Part shown: piece by piece, positions 36,841 through 50,600 of the stretch
How the letters are laid out: each line of letters begins with the position of its first letter
How positions within the stretch are numbered: the stretch's first letter is position 1
Assembly: GCA_964035545.1 (NCBI GenBank)
Contig: OZ037767.1
Span: forward strand, 4,835,680 to 4,899,679
Length of the DNA stretch: 64,000 bases
Direction: 5' to 3'
From: Bugula neritina
Taxonomy: Eukaryota; Bryozoa; Gymnolaemata; Cheilostomatida; Bugulidae
Notes under the pieces: generated by a model
What the model saw: the letters and a program-made list of their open reading frames with translations, nothing else
Told to the model about the DNA's origin: nothing
Database searches by the model: none
Made by a program: the position numbers and the translations under genes

Positions 36841-37790
36841 TGATTAGTCCTTGCCTATTGCTGGGGCATGTGTGAGGGAAATCCCGAATAAACAAATTCA
36901 CTTTAGCCACTGTATTTATGGTTAGCGCCCAGAAAAGCATTACAAAAACAAGTTAGAATGCCGAGAAATATGTTTAGACGTTTTTCAACGCTGTTTACCA
37001 ATTCCCGTATGCTAAGCAACGGCACACGTGACAAAATGGCGAGTCGGGAGAACAGGTGGTTTAATATAAATTATTGTTATAGTTTTTAGTTATATCAAAT
37101 TTACACATTCGACCTAGCATGATTCTTATATAAAGTTGCGTCCTCAAGTTTTTATAGTAATCAAATTATTAGTTTCAATAAATTTTGTCATTTAAAGCAA
37201 ATTGTTGAAGAATCACTGCGTGACGGTGAAGTTGCTTCAAACTGAAACTCAAAGTATGACTATCACCATGACTATGAGTATGAGTATCCGTTACGGTTAT
37301 CTACTTTTACTTTATTTACAGTTAGTGTTGCTACTAACAGTAAAAGTAAGACTAAGCCAGTAATGGCAACTATCACTAAGACTATCGCTATGGTATGACG
37401 GTCATAATTATGATAACCATCACCATGTTCACTGTGATTATAAATATCAAATTCAATATGATCAAAATAATGGTATCAACTGAGACCTGAGTAGTGGGTA
37501 GGATATTGAACTATCAGTATCAGCATGATGATTTGGTCATGATGATGATCGGCATCAATGAGAGAATATGAGCATTATTATATCACTGTTGACAGTGATA
37601 TCAAGATCAACATGACCAATACTATGACTATGAGTATGATGTCAATACTTACATTGATACTTTATTACAACTACATATGATAATCGTAATATATGATGAT
37701 GATTATAATAATAATCATGGTGTCAACAATTATAAATATAAAACTTATAGTAAATCTCATCATCATCATGATCATTAGATGATGATAATT
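35760..37790. repeat. Cryptically simple trinucleotide-like DNA
   Basis: Two blocks (about 35760-36500 and 37225-37790) are dominated by imperfect three-base words: TATGACTATGAGTATGAG, CATCATCATGATCATTAG, ATGATGATCGGCATCAATGA. No fixed long period and no long open frame. They flank the putative promoter at 36900-37060. Confidence 0.65.
36950..37054 (+). promoter_or_regulatory. Putative promoter and 5' UTR exon of the coiled-coil gene
   Basis: A short island richer in CG than its flanks. It contains the X-box-like GTATGCTAAGCAAC (37007-37020, two mismatches to GTNRCCNNRGYAAC, right half perfect), the E-box CACGTG immediately after, and ATGGCGAGTCGGGAGAACAG directly before a GTGGTT donor-like site. 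An acceptor TTTTATTTTTAG before ATATAC (about 38635) could receive it, about 65 bases upstream of the coding start at 38699. This is inference without transcript data. Confidence 0.35.
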
Positions 37791-38698
37791 AATACTAGTA
37801 ATTACTAATTACGTGAAGCTGAAAGATAGAGTTAAAATAAAATTAGGCTGATCATTGTGATTCTCATAATGATTTTATTATAGTAGTGGTTTTCCAAATT
37901 TCATTTATTATTTTAACAGGATATTCAAAACTGTCATTAATTATACATCATTTACATTTTGCAGTGGTAGTCATGAGACTTGGTATAAGTATTAGGTGTT
38001 AATATACAAAAAGGTAAAAAAAGTCTAAAGTCTAAAGTTATTCATATATATATATATATGATAACTTATAACTATGTCAAATATATGCATTTACACCACA
38101 ATTATTCTAGAATATAAGTTACCAAGTGCAAGTGCGCTCACAATCAATTATTGCTATTGCAGTTAGTGATAGTATGTTCACTCATAAAATATAACTAAGG
38201 TTTTATCACTTTTTAAAACTAATTAACAACAGTTGCAAAGGTTCTAGCTCTAAATGAAGTTGCCTAATTTTTAAATATGCTCTTTAATTTGCTGACCAAT
38301 GAAAGTAGCTTTATTCAAGATTAATGAAATGTTCATTCTTTTTTTTTCTTTTAACATTAGCCAGTAAATTTTTGAATAAGAATCACTTAGTTCTGGTGTA
38401 AGCAGTAAACAATTTGTGTTGGAATAGCTCCTTCATTTTAATCATGGATTTTTATAGCAGTGAAATTCTCAACTAGGCTGATTACTCAATTTGTTTGAAA
38501 TAATATATCTATTTATTACTAACTTTTATTAGTTATTGCGACTGTTTTTGTACCAAAGAATAAAATATGATACATTCTGCTGTTACAAGATTTTGTTAGC
38601 ATGTGTGATATCAACTTAAAACTTTTATTTTTAGATATACTTTTGGGTTTCGTTAAAATGTCCACTGAAAAAACAGTTGAGTAGCAGAAAAATATATA

Positions 38699-41600
38699 AT
38701 GGCGTTAAAGCCAATGAATCTCATTGGCACTATAAACATTTTGGATCGGGGAGATGGTCCTGCACAGGAAGTCTTATCAAGAACTGCTAGAAATCGGGCT
38801 CAGCGTAAGCAAGACGAAACTAGAAATGAATTGAACAAAATCACTGACAGGGTAGACAAGGTAATTTGCATATGCTCTCAGTTGTTCCAATCAAAGGGTT
38901 ACTTCTCTTATTAAACACATGTACTTATAAGTTTATTTAACCAATGAAGATCTGGCCACATGTAGCGGAAATGTGCGGTAAAAACTTGCTGTGGGATAGG
39001 GGTTACCTGCCAATCACAAAATGTTTCCGGCAGATGCTGGCTTAGAACGAAGTGAACCACAGTTTCCATTTTTCATAGTTAAAAGTTTAGTATTCTTTTT
39101 GTCGAAAACTTTGCTATATTCTTTGTAATTTTATTTATAGCTTAATTGAATACTTTGAAATATTCAATTGAGCTAAAATTATCAATGATAATTTAGAACT
39201 CTTGTGAAGTGTTGAATGTTGTGAAAATATACTACCCTAAAGCATTACGTACCAGAAAAATAATTAATTTTACGTGCTGCATCTGGTTTCTTGCTACACA
39301 CAGTTGTTAGCTTTACGGTGTATATTGCAGACGCTGGGACAATTTGAACTTGTGTCCAAGTCTGAAGAAGAGGGCAGGGGTGGCGATGACGCAGAGATGA
39401 AGTATGTCAGCGATGTCGACGAATTATACGACATTCTCGGTGACCAAATTAAAAAGAGAAAGGTTTGTGCGAGTAAATGTTGAATTGCCTTTTTGACAGA
39501 AGCCTAATCCTGTCTTTCCATTTTCTATCAGTATTTTTAGTTTTTTTTCATCAATATCAGTTGCTGTATTAACAACATTATGTAACAAGCTGTATTTAAA
39601 TATAATAAAATCATAACTATATTATAGGTTTGAAATGTAAACAATTTTATATATAGACAGTTTTTTACATAATTTTGAAAATAATATTGTATGCAAACTA
39701 TGAGTCACTAAACTGAATTCTATGCTTTTCAACTGTTATGTCTTCTTTTGCTTTCTATATGATATTTGTTATTTGCAGTATCAACAGCAAGTCACTGTCT
39801 TCATTGTTGGTTATCAAAATGCTAGTAGCAGTAGACTCAAGTTGATGCAGCAAGTTAATGAGGTATGTTTACATCATAGGGTAATTCGAAGTTGTCTTTC
39901 CACTTCGATTTCTAAGATTACTTACCTCTAACTACCTAGTTTATCTAGTGGCTATTGGATGAATTAACTGTTTAGTGAAAATGATAAATAATTGAGCAAA
40001 ACTTGGCTTAGTGAATTTCAACTGACTTTAAACAACTAAGTTTTATTGCGTTTTGCTGCAAAACACAGGCTATAGAATATGCATTTCTGCTGAGCAAAAT
40101 AATGTTATACCATTCTACATTATTTAAACTGAAATTAATAAATAACTCAATTTGATTGGAAAGTTACAGTTACTATTAGCCAAATGTTTGCTTGTTTCGT
40201 ATTTTCTTTCAGTGTATTTTCATAATTTGCTCACATATAATATATTTGTTGATTATTTACATTCGTTTTCTCAGTGTTTTTTAAACCTCCACTGTGTAAA
40301 GAATGATTGGCCAAATTTTGTAGCACCATTACATGATTTCATATTTATAAAAGCATGTAGTCTAATCCATAGCTTAGCCCACTCAAAGCTTTATTGTAGT
40401 TCATAGATACATTTTAATTGATATTTGAATTTATCATTAGTTCTTCAATGAAACTACTCAGCGCTGGGAGGATGGGGACCTGAACCCAACCTCACCTGAC
40501 ATAGATTTAGAGGAAGCCGAGAAAGTGGTCTCTGATACTCTGGACACTGCAAAAGATCTGACGCAGAAAATATCTGATATCAACAAAGAGATGATGGACT
40601 ACATGTATCAGTACGCCAACGCTAAAGCTGGAAACAAGTTAGTCATTTTCTTCTTCTAGCCTCTGCTCTTCAGAAATCATATCATAAACACGTTATAAAC
40701 ATTATTTTTAGCATCAAACCGTCAACGGATTTATTTTAAAACCAAAAAAATTTAACAAATTTACTTTAAAATAGCATAAATAGAATGCTGGTTTTGCCCT
40801 TGATCATTTTAATTAAGTTGCATTTTTTTCTCTCATGCTGTTACTATTTCTACAAAACTGGCTACTGGTGTTTGATGATATCTAAGGGTTGTCTAACATG
40901 TTTCATATTAAAAGCTTGTGTTATCTTAGAACTGCAGAGGGCTCTTTCGTCGCTGATTGGAGGTATAATATATCATTGGGAGTTATCACTAGACATCAGT
41001 GTGTAGTTAGTTATTCATATACATCTAAATGTATAACTAGATATCAGTGTGTAGTTAGTTATATACATCTAAATGTTCCGATGATTTCAAGGTTTGAAGA
41101 ACATTACCATTTCCCTAGTTATACGTAGACATTTTCTCAGTGTTGTACAGCTGTTTGTTGAACTAAAATTCTTGTTTGCATAATTTTATGAAACATGTAC
41201 TTACAATGTCAGACACCAAACACAATTAATTATTGAAACTTTTGTTGAAATGTATAGCATGCATGTATGCACCACTGAGATTAATTTGTAGTTTACTTGA
41301 GAAAATGATTGTAAATTCTCTGTGCTTAAAGCAAATATTTATTATTTACAGAAGTAGAAATACAATGTTAAAATGAATGATTGTGTAACTTAGATGAACG
41401 TTAATGAGTTAACAGAGTCTAAACTAAACTAATATAAAACAATCACTAATATATGTGCAACTTAATCAATAGTCATTTAAATAGATAGCTAATAGACTCT
41501 CTAAAGGAAATGAAATTGTACACACTTACTGTGCACATTTTGGCATTCACCTAAAATTCGTTGGCATATCAACATGGTCCAATTTCACGGTATTTTCATA

Positions 41601-44600
41601 AATTTTGGTGTTAGAGGCTGAATTGCCACACCCAGTAGCTCATTTATCTGGTGTTAGGTGTGTTCTGCAGCATAATCCTATTTCCTGTGATACTCCTTAT
41701 ATAATTATATGAATGGGTTTTAGCATTGCATTGTGTTTATATGTTGTAAAGTGTAGAGTGAGTGAGTTATGTTGTTTCCCCACCAAATATAATACTAGTA
41801 TCTAATAATAATGCATGTATGACTATTTTAGAAGACCTTATAGACCACAATCCGCGTAAGAATTTAGTTTTCTATTTATTCCATATCCATTTCATTCCCA
41901 GATCTTGTTTTATACACCATTATGAGTTATCTACCCACTGATGTGGTTAAGTGAGCTTAGCTATCATACTATGCTGTGATTTACTTGGCTTATGTTTAAG
42001 TCTTTCAAGTTTCTTTGCTGTTCAACAATATAAACTATTAAATCTGCACGGATGGTTAGTTTAATTGTGTGAAAATTCTATCATATTGAGTCCATGATTA
42101 TAGTGATTTGCTAAATTTCTATGTCAATTTTAATTGTTAAGTTTACTCAGTACAATAATTCATGAACCTGGATCACTGAATGGCGTTGCACTATGTTTTC
42201 ACTCCATTCATTTCACACCCCATTGATTTCTATTAAAATTATGCAAAATTTTATTTGCCAATTCTTAGACTAAGAACTTAAGCCGCTATTTTGGTTTGTT
42301 CCAGGAATCGGAAAAAAATGGAGAAGGCGTTAAGCACTGCCAAGGAAGATCTGCAGCTAATGAGTGAAAAGATTGTGGCTGCACAGAAAGGTGATTAGCT
42401 GTCTCTGGTCGCTGGTGTTAGACTGAGTTCTAGTATTTACTACTAACAAACTGTTTGCTGTGTTATTCAATCCAGCCTTTCTTTTGCCACTAACTATCTT
42501 TTCATATCCTTAAAAAGCTTGACACTTGCTAAATGCATTAAGTATAAAATTTTCACATGAAAAATAAAACTTCATTTTATAGCCTGAAAAAAGGTGTCAT
42601 ATATACTATTTGATATGTGAAGTAACATGATACCTTTATGGTACCTCTATGATACCTTTATGATACATTTATGGTATGTTCATTACACATTTCTGTAGAA
42701 TATTCGATGAATGAGGTCGTAAAGCATACTTCACTAGCATCAAAAGGTGTAAAGCTTTTTAAGTAGATGTTCAAAGTTTTTGAGCAAATGTTTAATAACT
42801 GGTAGTTGTCTACTCTATATATAGGGGAGACAACTCTTAATTAGCTAATGCATTATTGCTTTTTCCTTTTAAAAAAATGAATAAAATGTTATAGTTGAAT
42901 CTTGTTCTATTTTACCCTGTCATTATATTATTCTCTTTTTATATATATTATATTACGTACTGTTTTATAATATAGTATATTACATCATATTATATGCATG
43001 CTGCACAGAACTGGATGAAAAAGATGAGAAAATACAAATGCTTTACAAGCAGATTGAAGTGAAATCCATGGAGGCTCAGAAGTTCAAGACGGCTGCAGAA
43101 GTTGCTAAGGTAATTTTTATTGGAGTTATCTGTACATGTAGCACATTAATTCAATTTAACAGCTTGATTATTTTCATGTATGGCTTAAAAAGCATGGCGA
43201 GGTGTGAATTTCACAGTCTCTATAATAGAGATTGGTATTTGAGCTGGAAACCAATAAGGGTACCCAGAAATAAGAATATTTCGCCCAAACATTTCCCATT
43301 TAGTTCCCTGATCTCTACAGTGATAGCAACCAAGGAAATGTTGTAATACATTTTTGCTGTTTGTTAGTGCTTGAATTCACTGCTTAAACTGACTGGTGAA
43401 AAATTAAAATACACTTTTATGTGAGCTGAATAATTTTTATCTCTATTAAAAAATTTTATCCGACAAATTTATCAAACCCCTACTAAAGCCTGGTGCTACA
43501 TGACCTACTCTTTAACATACATTTTTTTCAACTTTAACAACAAAACACTTTAGTGACTCATTTTTGATGGACTGAGCACCTGTTATTACAGTGCTGTCCT
43601 CGCAGTGGTTTATACCTAACTTTGTTATTGTTGAGACACGGCTAGACTCATTTACTATATATAGTATGAGAACCAATAGCACTTCAAGAGTATGTACTAT
43701 TTTTATTATCACTGCATCATCCTGCCCCTGCATTTAGTACATAGGAAGTAAACAATGGCTTTGTTTATACCCATCTACTGTTCACTGACTGAATCACATG
43801 ATCATGTAAACATTTATACTGGATGTTGATATGCTTATGCAAATCATGCAAAAGTGGTTGTAAATTATATTTTTACTATAAAAAGTCACATGCTTGGAAA
43901 ATCTCGTTTTGCTTTATTTCTTATATTGGAATTTTACTCTTTTTGCTTGTTTGAAGTGTGAATTAACATGCCAATTGGCGTGTTAATTGTAAAAACTACA
44001 TATTAAGTTAGATATTAGGCACCTTTTAAAATATATAAACTTGTATAATATAACCCAAACAATCAAAATTTTGTCAGTTTTGATGATAGCACCACAAATG
44101 AACTTGAATTCTGAATCAGCTTATATTTAAAATATCTGAGGGTGAATTATATGGGGTCTGGTAGGGTAAAAGTCTAAATAATATGTTTACTGTGTATTCA
44201 CTATAAACACAATATCATGTAAATACTTTTAATACAATGAGATAATCGTTATTATAAAATTTTGGTGCAAGCTGTAACTGCAAAGAACTATTTTCACCAA
44301 TTAAAAACTTGCAAATAACTTGTAACACATAATCATCCCTTAAAACATTCGAAAGCATTACACCAACACTTGTATTTTCGATTTCTAAACTCTCTAAAGT
44401 GGACTCATCATTCTAATATATTGTTATGTCAAATACGTTATGACGTTATGTAACTGGAACGGGTCACCCACTTACTCTTGAAATATGATTTTTGAGTTTC
44501 AAAATTACAATACAAATAATGAGAAAACATTTGGATATAATGACAATGTCTAACGGAGCAGCACTTTTTTTTCTATGGTTGACAGAGTGATTAGAATGGT

Positions 44601-47600
44601 TGAGTAGATTTGAATCAAGTCAAGCCTAGGGCCACTAGACTAACTACTCCATCACAACTCTTTAGTCTGATATCTCTCTGCTAGTAATGCAGCACCTGTT
44701 ACAGACTGTCACCACAGACACGCTAATCCTGTAAACTTATACCTTTTTTACTCGCCTATAAAGGCTATATCAAATGAGATTGTGAAGAATGATAACCAAT
44801 AATTCATCTATTATTTGCATGCTGTAGACCAGAGTTTAGACTTTGCAATAAGACGTGCCTCCCAGCAATAATAGTCGGTAACCTTAGGTTACCTGTGTTA
44901 TGTGTTACTTTAAGTTCAGCTCCATCTTGAAATATATTGTAAGGATTGACGTAGTTTTCTGTATGATGTCACAGCAAATTCATAAAACCAACGATTAAGA
45001 TATCTGCATCAATGTTATGCAAGTAGTTGACAACTTTTTCAGGCTTGCTTACAACAATAGGGGGTAAAAATACACCTTTCCCATCACTTTTTAAAAATAG
45101 CATTGGTTCAACTTCCTATTGACGCAAGGTTAGGCAATATACAATTAATTACCTTCATCATACTATAATATAGTAAGTATTAAAATATGGGAGTTGTGTC
45201 ACCTACTTATACTTTAATCACAAATCTAGCCAGTTACATAATTGAAAGACAGGTGCAGTAATTGAGAAAAGTCTATGTTCTAGAGCAAAATGTGGCTAAG
45301 GAATTTTCTGCTCACCCCAAACCAAAATATGTTGAGCAAATAAAAGAACTTGGGTTATTATAATTTTTCCACTAATGCACCTGAATTTAAAGAATAACAA
45401 GAGAATTTTGCTTTTTTTAGCGATCAAATGTTTCTTCATTAGAAAGAAGCCACTGCAAATTATATTCATAATTCTTTTACTATTGTCAGAGTTTCTAGGT
45501 TTATTAATTGATAATGTGACACTAGTAGGTGTGTGTTGGCATTAATAGGTTAGACTCAACTCTCACCTGGTGGTCCATTATACTACTTAGTGTCAACTCC
45601 TCACATCACTCAGTTTGATTTTCACATTTGTGCAAAACTATAATATTTTTTGTTATTTTAGTTAAGAAAGCTGTTGCTTTTGCTTTTCTTTGAATTAGGG
45701 GAGAGGTATTTTAAAATTAATTTTTCACATCTACAAGTTTTAAAAATGGCAACAAATTTTCAGCCTTATTTCTGAACTCGAGCTCTCCATGCTTGCTTCT
45801 TATTAGACCAATTAGGATGTTAGCTATAATCAACAGTTTATTGCGAAGGTTTTTTGTAATCCTGAAGTAGTAAAACTCATGCTGATAACAGTAAATTGCT
45901 TACGTTGTACAAATACAGTTGTCACTATGGTTAATCTTAATAAGAGGACACTAATACTAGTTCGTAATATCCTGCCACTCATCCGTATCTTCCACCAATA
46001 AAGTGCTACACAATGCTTATTCATCTTAAAAGAACTGGCAAAGTTATAGCAATAATACTTAATATTCTACCTTATCAATTTACCAACATTAAAACGTGTG
46101 CACGTGCATGTTCTCCTCAATTAATTTAGACACAAACAGAAACGTATAAAGGAAAATTTCAGCACGTTGCACTGCAGCTGCATGTCAGGCAATTTTACAT
46201 CATTTTAAACCATGACAGCTTGAAAAGTATAAATTTTTACCGTCCAGACCTCGAACCATTTTAGATTACAGTTTGCTTCATAGCACCTCAACCCAAGCAA
46301 TACCATAATTATATTATGAGACAGTGCTGTATGGATCCAAGGCTACATTTTAACTGCCAACACGAAATATAGTCAATTATCCCATGCAAATTTGTACCCT
46401 ATTAACTGAGCACATTGTAGTAGGCCGCTTGTTCTTCTGATAAAGCATTTTTTGGATCAGATTTCTCTATTTGAAACTTGTCATCTGCACTTTTAATGAA
46501 TTTTTGTGAGAGCTTACAGTTTAGAGGTTATGTAACTGTGACTTTAGGATAACATTACATAATACTGCTGGATGCCAGTCACTGCTGCTTTCGATGTCAA
46601 ATGCTAATGAGATTCATACTTAAATTTCAACAGTTAGGCCACATTTCTATAATAAATCGGATTTCATGCTACGATAAATGCTTATAGATAATCATCTTTA
46701 CTCTATACTGGTTAAAAAAAGAACCGTAAACACAATACGCTTCATGCTATTGGATATTGTATAACAAATTTAGATGCAGGCAGTCGTGCGGCATTGGCTG
46801 GTTTATAAAGTTATATAAGCATACCATTTGAAGAAGGCATTGTGTCATGTTGACAGGTTGCAACTTGCCTGGTATAATAAAAATGGTTGTATAACCAGAT
46901 TCTTGTTGCCTTTCCCGCCACCACCAGCCAGCACCAGCCAGCACCAGCCGCCATTCTTTAGTGGCACATCATATATTTTGATCTCACAAATATTTACACT
47001 CCCTGAAAGTCAAAATATGTCTTATTTGCTGTTGGTAATAATTTATGTAACAGCAAATTTTAGACACATTTCTAAATGGAGTGGAAGTGAGGATAGGCAA
47101 GGCCAAGCTGGAAAGCTGATTTGACATTGAATCAACCTCGTGTCAACCCTTGAAACTTGTGTATTGATCAATATTGTATTATATAGAAGTTCTATATTTT
47201 GACCATTACACTATATTTTCAATAATTCACTTACGTTCATTTTGGGAGATGTTCAAGGATATATAATTTTATTGCATAATTCATCTACCAAAACACGTAC
47301 TTTAATAAAAAAAAATCCTAAAAGCTCTCATAAAATGAACCAATGAATATTACATAGATGTAGAAAGATCTGCTTTAGTTTCCTTTGCGTTCAGCATTTC
47401 TACTTCTGGCACTCAGAGCAGGTGTCAGTATTGCAGAAACACCAGTTTGTTTCCTTTAAAAGCTAGATTATGTGTAAAAAGTGGGAAAATTAAACTATAG
47501 ATTTGCTGCTTTTGAAAGAAATGGAGGTTTAATTGTCATCTTGATAATTATATAAATGTTGAAACCTGTAATATTTGGCCTTAAAATATTTTGTATACTC

Positions 47601-50600
47601 ATATTCTTACCACTTTCGTAAAAAGCATTGATTCAAGAATGTTTTGTACTCAGTAACAAAATTTAACAGGTAGCTACTCTAGTTCACCGCACCTGTTCAG
47701 CTCACAAGCCTTTCCTAGAAAGTGAGGGGGGGGGGATTACTCACCATATTAATGATAATATTGATCATTTAAACTGTTTTTGGTCTAAGTTATTATCATC
47801 AGGCTAAAAATATTCAGAAGTTGTATGAAATAGCCCCAACTAGAATAGCTGTTTTTCTTGGCCTAAAGGACAGTCTGCTTATTTGCTTGCATACATTTTA
47901 AAGGTCACTCAAAAAGGTCATTCAATTTAGTTTACTCTAGAGTCCAGTGTAAATCCGAAAAGCCCTAAAACTAAAGAAGAGTAGTCAATACTTCAAAGGC
48001 CCATTAGTCCAAATGAAGTTGTTTAATACTTTAATACATTATTTTTATTGTGTATCGTACCTAATATACTTCAGGTTAAAACCTCAAATCCTTAAAAATG
48101 GCTTGCAAATATTACTAAGCAAGTATTTTCAGACCAATGGAGCTTCAGACTAACTGGCCTTCGAAATATTGACCAGTCCCAAAACCAATGTGGTGTTTGG
48201 CGCCTTAAAACCCAAGTAAGGGCTATAGTTACTTGGGATTGAAATAGGAATCGGTTTTCTAGCCTAACATTTCTTCATCTTTATTGGTGGTTCCTTTTCC
48301 AAGGTTTTACTACTTGAGTGTGTTTAATGAATTCACTGTAGAAATTGCATAAGGCAAAAAACGTAGTATCCTTCGCCATAGGGTTAGTTGATGGCAGAAT
48401 CACGTTTCTGTATGCAGGGTGTTTCCTTTGCTCATAAACTCTGCTTATAAATGATAAAAGCATGCACCAAGTGTGCCGGAAGTGCCCAACTTATCAATAT
48501 AACAAATAGATCTGTCAACTTATGAAAGCATTGTTCATCCTTCAATATTACCCACATCATTAATAATAATATTATAAAATCAGTGTGTGTCGTGTGCTTT
48601 TAGTTGGTTGTATAACTATTTTAAATTATATAATATCATTTTATTTATATACTTTGTTTACACCGCAATATGTAAACTGTACAGTCAACCGGACATAGGA
48701 CACATACGCTAGCGGTTTCCCTTGTCTATTATGGTCAAATTTGTTATAAAACATCGAAGGATAAGTAAACATAAATTGACCCTAGTTATGTTTAAAGGCT
48801 TTGGCTAAATTCTAGGTCTCTGTAAGTTGTTGAGAAGTACATAATATTATCTGATTTGGTGTATTGAATTTCTTATTAGATAACACTTTTTTAGGCAGCA
48901 AACGAAAATCACACGTTTTTCAAAAGTATTTCAAGCTTGAACTGGCACGTTCTTACAGCAGGTGTTTTATGTTTAAACAGGAAAATAGGGTTTAGATTTT
49001 GTTTGTCTTTATTGAAGCTCTAAGATTTATTGCAGATAATCTTTGACCTATGAAATTTGGGGTTCAGTAAGATCTCTAGTCATTATAGCTAACTGTATGT
49101 TGGCTGTATATAAGAATCTTTGGATTTTGGCGTTAAACTGGAATTTAGTAATTTGTCATTTATCTGAAAAATATCAAAGTCATTGTTTTTCTGTTACCAA
49201 TTTTCAATAATATTTATAAAATGATTCCACATCACTGATTTATCATTCGTTCACATTTGACCCTTAAACTATTACACTGAAAAAATCTTGAAATATAATA
49301 AATTTGAACTATTATTTCAATGACCTCAGAAATCTTGTTGACCCTTTGTAAGTTATGGTGTTGAAATCACAGAATTTGCTTTCAAGTTTTGAGACTCATT
49401 CTCCACTGGGGTAGGGGGGGTTATACGCTGTCCCCACCAAGTTTCGAAAGCAATCTACATTGCTCAAAGTTCTATAGAAGTAGATGCAATTAATGGAGAA
49501 ATTGAGACAAGCCTGTGTTCTAGATTGCAAATGTAGCAAAGAAATTATGTTCAAATTTCTATTGAATAATCTCAACAAAAAATTAAGAAAATTGCAGATC
49601 GTAGGTTGTCTCAATCTCTTCAATACTGCACTTCACTGCTTGCTATAGTATTACTATACTCGTCAGTTATATGTGTCAGTTAGAGTGATGCATGCAGATG
49701 TAGACTGGAATAACATTCTGATATTAGAGGCTTAGTGTTCCAACGCATTCAATGAGGCGTACTAGCTATGAATTTATTACTAATGTTCCCTCTTTGATTT
49801 TTGGGCGGTAAAAAGACACTCTGTCTGTAAATGGATGAGCATTAAACATGGTATATCTTATAACTAATTATCAGCAGTACGAAAGAACATCAGGAGCTTG
49901 AGCTGTTCACTTGTTGTGTTTAGATTCCATGGCTCCTTTTAGCTTTAATTGGCGATCTTTGGGGGAGTTATGATGATGTTATATTCTTAAACTCTTTTTA
50001 TGGTAGCATTTAGGGTTTTGTTCTAATAGTTTATATATACAGCGTATAACATTTTATTATTGTAAAAGTTCAATTGCACACGTGACCAAAAGTGCTTGCT
50101 TCTGCCATCCAGAGCTTAGATTATGGCTAGTTTGCATTCATACCAATACCCTTACAGGGGTATTGCTAAATTAACTGTAAACAACCTACCTATTTACTAA
50201 ATATTGTATAGTACAGCTTCTTGTACCTTTAGGTAACCTCCGCAACCAACACCAGTTCCTGATATTGAATATTTTTTAGAGTTATTGCAGGTATAACAGA
50301 AAAGTTGTCTTCTTTTTTGATTGAAATATTGCCTAAAATTTCCAAAATTCTATGATTATAAATGCAACTTGGCGGTTTGACCTATATGGTGATTCAACTT
50401 TGCTCGCTATAATTTATGCGTAGAAAATCTTGTATAAGCAAGTTATAGACAGTAAAATATAAATATCTAAATCTTGAGGGATACTTCAAAGGAAAATAAT
50501 TGGCTTTATGCCAGCTATTATAGCAGATTACAGTCAGTTACCTTTGCTATCATTACAACCAAATAATAATTGTAAGTGAAAGAGCTGTTTATTTATTTAT

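Noticed and set aside
46828-47124. 98-residue open frame with Pro-rich part on the plus strand
   Set aside because: There is no splice context, domain or hydrophobic logic; the Pro run comes from a short CCAGCCAGCA repeat.
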